Assembly (NCBI GenBank): GCA_903897155.1
Contig: CAIUAO010000050.1
Coordinates: 1-31,519, forward strand
DNA length: 31,519 bases
Origin: an uncultured Actinomycetes bacterium
GTDB taxonomy: Bacteria > Actinomycetota > Actinomycetes > Nanopelagicales > Nanopelagicaceae
Direction of reading: 5' to 3'
Below, piece by piece: positions 8,163 through 16,600 of the stretch. A program made the translations under genes and the position numbers. The notes below the pieces were generated by a model, which was given only the letters and a program-made list of their open reading frames with translations, had not been told where the DNA came from and made no database searches. Numbering within the stretch: the first letter of the stretch is position 1; every line of letters starts with the position of its first letter.

Positions 8163-11100
8163 AGATAATCCTAAAGCGATTTCATTGCCTCCTGCAGGCA
8201 GTGATTTATTTTCATTGATTGAAACAGCAAGAACTTCATCAGAAATTTCCTTAGAGTACTTATTGATCGCCTGAGCTACTTCACTGCTGCCAGACCATTC
8301 CACAATAATCCGATCTGAGATATCAAATCCAGAATTTTTACGCTCTTCTTGAATGCTGCGAATGACTTCTCGCATTAAGCCAGCTTCAATAAGATCAGGT
8401 GTAAGAGTTAAATCAAGTGCAAGGCTTTCACCCGAGTGGCTTGCTACCGACCAACCTTCTTTAGGCGTCTCTGTAATAACAAGATCTTCTTCAGTAATCT
8501 GCGCAGAACTTGCTCCATATATAATCTTTGCTGCTCCATTACTTCGAACCTCTCGAACTAGGGCTGTGGCATCTGAATCGGTGACTGCCTTTGCGATCGC
8601 CTGAACGTCGGCGCCATATCTTGCACCAATAGTTCTAAAGTTTGCTTTTATTGAAACGCTGACTAGATCTTCATTTTCACTTGCTAGCTCTTCAAGTGAG
8701 AGCACATTGAGCTCTTCAGCAACGTGTGAGCGAATCTCAGCATCCATTGCCTTCCAACCTGTGGCAGCAACCAGCGCCCTGGCAAGTGGTTGACGAATCT
8801 TTATCTTGGATTCTGCTCGTGCTGAGCGACCGAGTTCAACCAGGCGGCGAGAGAGCGCAACGGAAGTGGATAAATTCTCATCGATTAAAGCGGGATCAAA
8901 TGTTGGAAATGAGGTGAGATGGACAGACTCGTGTGAATTAGTTTCACCCGCACGAATCAGTACTTGCCAGACATGTTCTGTAATGAAAGGGACCATGGGC
9001 GACATAAGTTGAGTCAGAGTTTTAAGGCATGTGAACAGAGTTTCAAGCGCCGCGCTTTCACCATCCCAGAAGCGTCTACGCGAGCGACGGACATACCAAT
9101 TAGATAAGTCATCGATAAATGCCGCGAGTAAGCGTCCTGCTTCTTGGGAATCAAAAGATGCATATGCACTATCAACATCTCTCACAAGCGCATTGAGCTC
9201 AGAGATAATCCATTTGTCCATAGTTATCTCTGATTTCTTATGGGCAGGTGCCATCACAAAATTTGCTGCATGAGCATATAAAGTGAAGAAGGAGACCGTG
9301 TTCCAATAAGTAAGAAGTGTCTTTCGTACAACATCTGAGAGTGCTTCATGGCCAACACGGCGTGCGCTCCATGGGGAGCCCGCTGCAAGCATGTACCAAC
9401 GAACAGCATCCGCTCCATGTTGATCCATGAGGGGAATTGGCTGCAACACATTGCCTAGATGCTTGCTCATCTTGCGTCCATCTTTATCTAAAATATGGCC
9501 AAGGCAAAGTACGGTCTTGTAAGAACTTTCATCAAAGACCAAAGTTCCAATGGTCATAAGGGTATAGAACCAGCCCCGCGTCTGATCAATCGCTTCGCAG
9601 ATGAAATCTGCTGGGTATGAAGATTCAAACTCTTGCGCAGAACCTTCTTTATGAGGGTATCCCCATTGAGCAAATGGCATTGACCCCGAGTCATACCAGC
9701 AGTCAATGACTTCAGGCACACGATTCATTGTTTGAGAACATGTAGGGCATGGGAAAGTGATGTCATCAACATATGGACGATGTGGATCAGTCTTTGAAAG
9801 TTCTTTGCCAGCAAGTGTAGAAAGCTCTGCAAGAGAACCAACGCAATAAAGATGATCATCCGGGCAGCGCCAAAGCGGAAGAGGAGTTCCCCAATAACGA
9901 TTTCTAGAAACAGCCCAGTCGATGTTGTTCTCTAGCCAATCACCATAGCGGCCGGTCTTAATAGTTTCAGGATGCCAATCTGTTTTGGCATTTTGAGCGA
10001 TGAGCTCATCTTTAATTGCCGTCGTACGGATATACCAAGACGGTTGTGCGTAATACATCAGGGGGGTGTGGCAACGCCAACAATGTGGGTATGAGTGCTC
10101 AAATTGAAGCTGACGGTAGAGAACACCACGGGATTTGAGTTCCTTGATAAGAATTTTGTCAGCATCTTTGAAAAATACTCCACCGACCAGAGTGGTCTCA
10201 GCGTTAAAAGTGCCATCTGGCGCCATCGGGTTTACGACAGGAAGTCCATATTTCCGGCAAACAAGCAGATCATCTGCGCCAAAGGCGGGTGATTGGTGGA
10301 CTATTCCAGTTCCATCTTCGGTTGTGACGTAGTCAGCAAGAACAACAAAATGAGAATCAGGAATTTCAATGAGATCAAGTGGGCGCTTATATGTGATGCG
10401 CTCAAGGTCGCTACCAAGGAATGTGGCGATGACTTTGCGCTCTTCTCCTAAAACGTGAGCTAGGGGAGCGGCAACGACAAGGCGTTCCACTTTCTCATCC
10501 GTAGTAACTTCACAGACTTCATAAGTAACTTTAGGGTTTACAGCTATCGCAGTATTTGATACTAAAGTCCAAGGAGTTGTCGTCCATACCAAGAAGGAAG
10601 CATTGAGCTCTGCAAGCTTTCCTGAAGTTGCTGGGAAGCGAATATAGACAGAAGGATCTTTAACGGTTTCATATCCTTGGGCCAATTCATGATCTGATAA
10701 GCCTGTTCCGCAGCGTGGACAATATGGAGCGACGCGGTGATCTTGAACAAGTAATCCTTTTTTCCAAATCTGCTGCAGTGACCACCACACACTTTCGATG
10801 TACTCAGGTGACATGGTCCAGTAGGCCTCATCAAAATCAACCCAGAAGCCCATGCGTCTAGTCATAGAAGTGAATTCATCTACATGGCGTTGAACTGATT
10901 CACGGCACTTGTCATTAAATGCTGCAATACCAAACTTTTCGATATCACCCTTGCCAGAGAAACCGAGTTCTTTTTCAACTGCAATTTCAACCGGTAGTCC
11001 ATGACAGTCCCAACCCGCTTTGCGAATGACTTGATGGCCTTTCATGGTTTGGTATCGCGGGAATAAATCTTTGAAAACACGTGCCTCAATATGATGAGTT

Positions 11101-11285
11101 CCAGGTGATCCGTTTGCAGTTGGGGGACCTTCATAGAAAGTCCAGCGTGGTGCGCCATCACGCGCTGAAACTGACTTTTGGAAAATATTGTTCTTTTCCC
11201 AGAACGTCAAAATATCCTGCTCCACAGATGGCAGGTCAATTTGTGGTGCAAGGGTGCGGAAGGATCCGTCAGACTTTTCGGCCAC
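8145..11285 (-). CDS. ileS: Isoleucyl-tRNA synthetase, IleRS2-like with GXHH signature
   Basis: IleRS charges tRNA-Ile. The 1046-residue length fits the long bacterial/eukaryotic-like type 2 enzyme. Domains in order: Rossmann start with FYEGPPTANG and, where HXGH is expected, G62-T63-H64-H65; the CP1 editing domain (about 190-400) with LVWTTTPWTL and GTGIVHQSPAFGADD; DWAVSRNRYWGTPLP; a CPTC knuckle near 513; DQTRGWFYTL; the second class I motif KMSKH (605-609); then the anticodon-binding and C-terminal domains. Start is GTG at 11285, with GAAGGGG (11291-11297) as ribosome site. It is the only minus-strand gene in the window. In related genomes I would expect it on the same strand as its neighbours. 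Confidence 0.96.
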   Translation of the reverse strand: MAEKSDGSFRTLAPQIDLPSVEQDILTFWEKNNIFQKSVSARDGAPRWTFYEGPPTANGSPGTHHIEARVFKDLFPRYQTMKGHQVIRKAGWDCHGLPVEIAVEKELGFSGKGDIEKFGIAAFNDKCRESVQRHVDEFTSMTRRMGFWVDFDEAYWTMSPEYIESVWWSLQQIWKKGLLVQDHRVAPYCPRCGTGLSDHELAQGYETVKDPSVYIRFPATSGKLAELNASFLVWTTTPWTLVSNTAIAVNPKVTYEVCEVTTDEKVERLVVAAPLAHVLGEERKVIATFLGSDLERITYKRPLDLIEIPDSHFVVLADYVTTEDGTGIVHQSPAFGADDLLVCRKYGLPVVNPMAPDGTFNAETTLVGGVFFKDADKILIKELKSRGVLYRQLQFEHSYPHCWRCHTPLMYYAQPSWYIRTTAIKDELIAQNAKTDWHPETIKTGRYGDWLENNIDWAVSRNRYWGTPLPLWRCPDDHLYCVGSLAELSTLAGKELSKTDPHRPYVDDITFPCPTCSQTMNRVPEVIDCWYDSGSMPFAQWGYPHKEGSAQEFESSYPADFICEAIDQTRGWFYTLMTIGTLVFDESSYKTVLCLGHILDKDGRKMSKHLGNVLQPIPLMDQHGADAVRWYMLAAGSPWSARRVGHEALSDVVRKTLLTYWNTVSFFTLYAHAANFVMAPAHKKSEITMDKWIISELNALVRDVDSAYASFDSQEAGRLLAAFIDDLSNWYVRRSRRRFWDGESAALETLFTCLKTLTQLMSPMVPFITEHVWQVLIRAGETNSHESVHLTSFPTFDPALIDENLSTSVALSRRLVELGRSARAESKIKIRQPLARALVAATGWKAMDAEIRSHVAEELNVLSLEELASENEDLVSVSIKANFRTIGARYGADVQAIAKAVTDSDATALVREVRSNGAAKIIYGASSAQITEEDLVITETPKEGWSVASHSGESLALDLTLTPDLIEAGLMREVIRSIQEERKNSGFDISDRIIVEWSGSSEVAQAINKYSKEISDEVLAVSINENKSLPAGGNEIALGLSLKRAN

Positions 11286-11321
11286 CAGTACCCCTTCACG
11301 CTTATATCAATTAAGAGGGCG

Positions 11322-11327
11322 AGTCTA
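11322..11327 (-). promoter_or_regulatory. Candidate ileS -10 box
   Basis: On the minus strand this reads TAGACT, a common actinobacterial -10. It would give a leader of roughly 30 bases that includes the GAAGGGG ribosome site. No convincing -35 is visible 16-18 bases upstream. The leader is too short for a T-box. Confidence 0.4.
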
Positions 11328-11329
11328 GC

Positions 11330-11376
11330 GCGGCAGAGTTGGTAAAACTGGGGGTTGGGTTCTAGCCTTCTGCCGC
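11330..11376. repeat. Inverted repeat in the ileS / dksA-like divergent region
   Basis: GCGGCAGA (11330-11337) and TCTGCCGC (11369-11376) are perfect 8-base inverted arms around a 31-base loop. They lie in the 139-base region between two divergent genes. One arm is next to the candidate ileS -10 and the other overlaps a possible + strand -10 (TAGCCT, 11363-11368, with TTGGTA 11339-11344 as -35). This could be an operator or chance. Confidence 0.35.
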
Positions 11377-11424
11377 AGCACAAAGGGTTCGCCCGCAGGA
11401 AAAACTAGAGAAGCGAAAATCTAC

Positions 11425-12216
11425 ATGGCAATATTTAAGAAAAAAGTAGCAAAGAAATCACCTGCTAAGAAGGCGGCAGCGAAGAAAGTCGCCAAGAAAG
11501 CACCGGTTAAAAAGAGCGCTGTGAAAAAGGCTCCGGCGAAGAAGGCGGCTGCCAAAAAGGCGGCACCTGCTAAGAAAGTCGCAGGCCGTTCTCCAAATAT
11601 TGTTAAGCCATCACTTGCCAAGCGCAAGCCTGGCAAGCCATTTCCTGCAAAGCTACAGAGCACAACAAAAGGTGATTCAACAACTATTACAGTTACGCCC
11701 CGCGAAGTAAATAACGGCCCAGAGGTTGTAGTTGAAGAGCGCCGTTTAGTTATGCCGCCTCCACCTCGTCCAACAAAGACAGGGAAGAAGGCTGCTCCGC
11801 TTAAACCAATTAAGGCAGCCCCCGCCCCGCATGTTGTCGCCGCTGGTGAGAATCCTTGGACTGCTACAGAATTAAAAGCTATGCGAACTGAATTAGGTAA
11901 AGAACTTGTTCGCTTGAAATCTGAATTAGCTGATGCTGAGAGTGAGATGGAAGATCTTATTTTTGCAGCTGGCGTTGGTGCTGGCGATGATCAAGCAGAT
12001 GCAGGAACAAAGACTTTCGAGCGCGAGCATGAGATGTCTTTGGTCTATAACGCCCGCGACATGGTTGTACAGACAGAGCGTGCGATTGAAAGAATTGATA
12101 CCAAGACATATGGTCGTTGTGAAGAATGTGCAAATGCGATTGGCAAGGCACGTTTGCAAGTATTCCCTCGAGCTACTCTGTGCATGGTCTGCAAGCAGAA
12201 AGAAGAACGGCGCTGA
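11425..12216 (+). CDS. DksA/TraR-type zinc-finger protein with Lys/Ala-rich N-terminal tail
   Basis: 263 residues in two distinct halves. Residues 1-52 are almost only Lys, Ala, Pro and Val in repeated AAKK / PAKK units, like the tails of actinobacterial HU and of histone H1. Residues 53-145 are Pro-rich and probably flexible. From about 150 the protein matches DksA/TraR: a helical coiled-coil region (ELKAMRTELGKELVRLKSEL, with further acidic residues after it) and a C-terminal zinc finger C232-X2-C235-X17-C253-X2-C256. Proteins of this kind sit between ileS and lspA in Streptomyces-like genomes. Binding to RNA polymerase is known for DksA; nucleic-acid binding by the tail is inference. Start is ATG 11425, with a weak AGAGAAG upstream. 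Confidence 0.85.
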   Translation: MAIFKKKVAKKSPAKKAAAKKVAKKAPVKKSAVKKAPAKKAAAKKAAPAKKVAGRSPNIVKPSLAKRKPGKPFPAKLQSTTKGDSTTITVTPREVNNGPEVVVEERRLVMPPPPRPTKTGKKAAPLKPIKAAPAPHVVAAGENPWTATELKAMRTELGKELVRLKSELADAESEMEDLIFAAGVGAGDDQADAGTKTFEREHEMSLVYNARDMVVQTERAIERIDTKTYGRCEECANAIGKARLQVFPRATLCMVCKQKEERR

Positions 12217-12722
12217 GAGAACCCGCACCACATTCACCGAATGCACTTGCACTTCGGTGGCTTGCAAGGATTGCACTCCTAGTTTTCATATGCGACTTCG
12301 GTAGCAAGTCATTAGCAATCAGAACTCTCTCTGGATCACCCAAGAGGATTATTGGCAGTTTTCTTGAACTTGAACTAACAAGCAATTCAGGTGCCGCGTT
12401 TAGTTTGGCGACGAGTGCCACGCTCTTTCTCTCTTTACTTTCTATAGGTGCGATTGCAGCTATTTACATATTTGTAAAAAGTATTACTTCTAGAGCCTGG
12501 GCTATCGCTTTAGGCTTTTTACTTGGCGGAATCTGCGGGAACTTGAGTGACCGAATTTTTAGGAGCCCCTATTGGCTTAAAGGAGCTGTGACAGACTGGA
12601 TTAAATTGCCCCATTGGCCGGTATTTAATCTTGCAGACACCTCTATTGTTATCTCTGCAGCCACTATCGGCTTGCTCCTTATAAAGAATGTGAAACCGAG
12701 GGCATTTAATGACGCTTCCTGA
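12180..12722 (+). CDS. lspA: Lipoprotein signal peptidase LspA
   Basis: LspA is the membrane aspartyl protease that removes signal peptides from prolipoproteins. Four hydrophobic segments are visible. Both catalytic Asp motifs are present: GGICGNLSDRIFR (D124) and FNLADTSI (D153). SNSGAAFSL matches the conserved NxGAAF segment. The start is unclear. GTG 12180 (used here, 180 residues) overlaps the previous gene by 37 bases, and ATG 12126 overlaps by 91. A CTG at 12213 would overlap the stop as CTGA, has a purine-rich AGAAAGAAG upstream, and would give a typical 169-residue LspA. No ATG, GTG or TTG lies between 12183 and the first helix. The substrate gene partner lgt lies at 28419. Confidence 0.88.
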   Translation: MHGLQAERRTALREPAPHSPNALALRWLARIALLVFICDFGSKSLAIRTLSGSPKRIIGSFLELELTSNSGAAFSLATSATLFLSLLSIGAIAAIYIFVKSITSRAWAIALGFLLGGICGNLSDRIFRSPYWLKGAVTDWIKLPHWPVFNLADTSIVISAATIGLLLIKNVKPRAFNDAS

Positions 12723-13668
12723 GAGTTTGAAGCGACAGGAGCGAGTCATCTCTATTCCTGAGGGACTTGATCAAGAGCGAGTAGATGCTGCTCTTGCCCG
12801 CATGCTTGGACTTAGTCGTTCAGTTGTTGTTGATCTCATTGAGTCTGGTGAAATCAGTAAGTCTGGAAAAGTTGTTACTAAATCTGACAAAGTATCAACT
12901 GGTGATGTCCTTGAAATATTAATGCCTGCGGCCAAGATGCCTCCCACACTTACCGCGACTCCTATCGAAGGCTTAGATGTCGTCTTTAATGATGAGCATA
13001 TTATTGTAATTAATAAGCCATCTGGTGTTGCTGCTCACCCAAGCCCAGGATGGCAAGGACCTACTGTCATCGGAGCGATTATCGCGGCTGGATATAACGT
13101 TTCAACTAGTGGCGCTGCCGAAAGACAAGGAGTGGTCCATCGACTGGACGTTGGGACAACAGGCTTGATGGTTGTTGCTAAAGATGAAGCATCGTATTCA
13201 AATTTGAAGGATCAGTTTAGAGAAAGAATTGTGAAAAAGGTTTATCACGCGATGGTGCAAGGACATATGGATCCATCTGAAGGAACTATTGATGCTCCGA
13301 TTAACAGACATCCCCGAGAAGATTATCGATTTGCTGTAGTTGCAGATGGCAAGCCGAGCATCACGCACTACAAGTCACTTGAATTATTTCCTGCGGTGTC
13401 ACTTCTTGAGATTGAATTAGAAACTGGCCGCACCCATCAGATTCGAGTGCACTTTTCAGCACTTCATCACCCACTAGTTGGGGATCTCACATATGGAGCA
13501 GATCACACAATTGCCGAACGCCTAGAGATGCACAGACCATGGCTGCACGCACGTCAACTTGCCTTCACGCACCCGATCACAGGGGAGTACCTAACATTTG
13601 AATGCGAGTACCCAAGCGATCTGACACGCTCACTAGCGACCTTAGCCCGAAACAGCCATGGGAATTAA
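12709..13668 (+). CDS. rluD: Large-subunit rRNA pseudouridine synthase, RluA/RluD family
   Basis: A 319-residue enzyme that isomerises uridines in 23S rRNA. The N-terminal S4 RNA-binding domain is seen around RVDAALARMLGLSRSVVVDLIESG. The catalytic domain has VINKPSGVAAHPSPG and the active-site motif GVVHRLDVGTTGLMVVAK, whose Asp is the nucleophile. It ends with ELETGRTHQIRVHFSALHHPLVGD and HARQLAFTHP. The ATG overlaps the lspA end by 14 bases and has GAGGG just upstream. The lspA-rluD-dnaE order is conserved in Actinobacteria. The exact target uridines cannot be told from sequence. Confidence 0.93.
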   Translation: MTLPESLKRQERVISIPEGLDQERVDAALARMLGLSRSVVVDLIESGEISKSGKVVTKSDKVSTGDVLEILMPAAKMPPTLTATPIEGLDVVFNDEHIIVINKPSGVAAHPSPGWQGPTVIGAIIAAGYNVSTSGAAERQGVVHRLDVGTTGLMVVAKDEASYSNLKDQFRERIVKKVYHAMVQGHMDPSEGTIDAPINRHPREDYRFAVVADGKPSITHYKSLELFPAVSLLEIELETGRTHQIRVHFSALHHPLVGDLTYGADHTIAERLEMHRPWLHARQLAFTHPITGEYLTFECEYPSDLTRSLATLARNSHGN

Positions 13669-13677
13669 TCTCAGTAG

Positions 13678-13683
13678 TAATCT
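13678..13683 (+). promoter_or_regulatory. Possible -10 box upstream of dnaE
   Basis: TAATCT fits TANNNT and ends eight bases before the dnaE GTG, where no Shine-Dalgarno is visible. The spacing is slightly longer than in the other leaderless candidates here, so this is weaker. Confidence 0.25.
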
Positions 13684-13691
13684 GCCTAACC

Positions 13692-16600
13692 GTGTCTGAT
13701 AATTCCAATTTCGTCCACCTTCATGTGCATACTGAGTATTCAATGCTCGATGGCGCGGCGCGTGTAGAGGAATTAGTTCAAGAAGTAGCAAAACAGGGAA
13801 TGCCTGCAATTGCGATCACAGACCATGGAAATGTTTTTGGTGCTTATGAATTTAATAAGCAGGCAAAGAAAGCTGGCGTTAAACCAATTATTGGAATCGA
13901 AGCTTATGTCGCACCTGAAAGTCGTTTTGATAAGAAGCGTGTGAAGTGGGCAGATGGCGGAGAAGATGATGTCTCCGGTGGTGGGGCATATACACATATG
14001 ACCATACTTGCCGAGAACAACACCGGGCTGAGTAACTTATTTAAGCTTTCTTCCCTTGCCTCACTTGAAGGTTTTTATTACAAACCTCGGATGGACCGGC
14101 AATTACTTTCCCAGTACTCAGAAGGTTTGATTGCAACAACAGGTTGCCCAGGTGGTGAGATCCAAACGAAGATTCGTATGGGCGCATATAAAGATGCTCT
14201 CACTGCAGCATCAGAGCTCAGAGATCTATTTGGAAAAGAGAATTTCTATTTAGAAATTATGGATCATGGCATTGATATTGAAAATCGAGTTAAAGCAGAT
14301 CTACTCAAGCTTGGCAAAGAGCTTGGACTGCCACTGCTTGCCACCAATGATCTGCACTACACAAAGCACGAAGATGCTGGCGCTCATGAGGCCCTTTTAT
14401 GTGTTCAATCCGGATCTACTATTGCCGACCCGAAGCGATTTAAATTTGAGAATAGCGAGTTTTATCTTAAGAGCGCTGCGCAGATGCGTCAGATATTTTC
14501 AGATATTCCAGATGCGTGTGACAACACTTTATTGATTGCAGAACGTTGCAACATCACAATGCGTGAAAATGAAAATCTTCTTCCTAAATTTGAAGTTCCA
14601 AATGGTCAAACAGAAGACACTTGGCTTCGCTCACTTGCCGAAAAAGGCCTTTCAGAACGCATGAGCGGGAAAGTCCCATCTGAATACAAAGATCGCTTGA
14701 ACTATGAACTCGATGTCATGATCAAGATGGGATTTCCAGGCTACTTTTTAGTTGTTTCAGATCTGTGTGCTCACGCGCGTGAAGTTGGCATAAGAGTTGG
14801 ACCTGGTCGTGGTTCTGCAGCAGGTTCACTTGTTTCATATTCTCTTGGCATTACAGCTCTTGATCCAATTAAGCATGGTCTTTTGTTTGAGCGCTTCTTA
14901 AACCCAGAGCGTATTTCGATGCCAGATATTGACCTAGATTTTGATGAACGACGACGCTCAGAGATGATCGCTTATGCGACAAACAAGTATGGAGAAGGTC
15001 GCGTTGCTCAGATCATTACTTATAGCAATATTAAATCAAAGCAAGCACTAAAGGATTCAACGCGCGTACTTGGTTACCCATATGCGATCGGTGACAAAAT
15101 TACTAAAGCTTTGCCACCAACAATAATGGGTAAAGATATAACCCTGTCAGGTATTTTTGATTCAAAGAATGAACGCTACGGTGAAGCGGGGGAGTTCCGC
15201 TCACTTTATGAAAGCGATCCTGATGCAAAGCGAATTGTTGATACAGCTAGAGGCCTTGAAGGCTTAAAGAGACAATGGGGAGTTCACGCTGCTGGCGTGA
15301 TTTTGTGCCGGGAGCCGTTACTTGATGTTATTCCTATTCATCGCAGAGAAGCAGATGGTGCGATTATTACTCAGTTTGATATGGGAGCGTGCGAATCTAT
15401 TGGGCTACTGAAGATGGACTTCTTGGGGCTTCGGAATCTTTCTGTACTAGATGATTGTTTATTGAATATTAAAGCCAACGCAGGGGCAACTGTTGATCTT
15501 TCAACACTGCCATTAGATGACAAGAAGACATATGAGCTACTTGGTAAAGGTGAAACATTGGGCGTCTTTCAGCTTGATGGTGGACCAATGCGCGCATTGC
15601 TTCGCCAGATGGCGCCAGATTCTTTCGAAGATATTTCTGCTGTGATTGCCCTTTATCGCCCAGGTCCAATGGGTGTAAACGCCCATACTGATTATGCAGA
15701 CCGAAAAAACAAGCGCAAAATTGTTGAGCCGATTCACCCTGAACTTTCTGAGTCCCTTAAGGAAATTCTGGGAGATACATACGGCTTGATTGTTTATCAA
15801 GAACAGGTAATGGCTATTGCGCAGAAGGTTGCTGGCTTCTCGTTAGGGCGAGCAGATTTATTGCGTAAAGCAATGGGTAAAAAGAATAAGGAAATCCTAG
15901 ATAAAGAATATGTAAATTTTGAAGCAGGAATGCAAACAAACGGATTTAGTACGGGGGCAATCAAGAAGCTCTGGGATACGTTGATTCCATTCTCAGACTA
16001 CGCATTTAACCGTGCTCACAGTGCTGGATATGGATTAGTTTCCTATTGGACTGCATATCTTAAAGCGAACTACCCAACTGAATATATGGCTGCCCTTCTC
16101 ACAAGTGTGAGAGATGACAAAGATAAGAGTGCTTTGTATTTGAGTGAGTGCAGACGTATGGGAATCAAAGTGTTGCCTCCCGATGTGAACGAGTCGTCTT
16201 CTGATTACACACCTCTTGGAAAAGATATTCGATTTGGCCTTACAGCAATTCGTAATGTGGGTGAGAACGTTGTTGGCTCAATTACAACCAATAGAGCAAG
16301 CAAAGGGCGCTATAACTCATTTGGTGATTTCCTGACTAAAGTCGATCAGAGCGTTTGCAATAAGAAGACGATCGAATCACTAATTAAAGCTGGAGCTTTT
16401 GACTCACTTGGTTCATCACGCCGCGGGTTGATGATGGTCTATTTAGAAGCACTTGATTCAATTTCAGAAACTAAGCGCGCAGAAGCTATCGGTCAGTTTG
16501 ATCTCTTTGGATCAGCAGATGCCGAAGCAACAACATCTGTCTCGGGTCTTCAACTAGATATTCCAACTGGGGAATGGGAGAAGCGACTTCTTTTGAGTTA

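Noticed and set aside
11286..11424. T-box riboswitch upstream of ileS, as found in many Actinobacteria
   Set aside because: The minus-strand leader lacks the conserved AGGGTGGNACCGCG-like element. From the likely -10 box the leader is only about 30 bases, so there is no room for a stem I and antisequestrator.
11933..12304. Overlapping frames around the DksA-like gene end and lspA start
   Set aside because: Cys/His-rich translations arise from the reverse or shifted reading of the zinc-finger region; none has a family pattern or start context.
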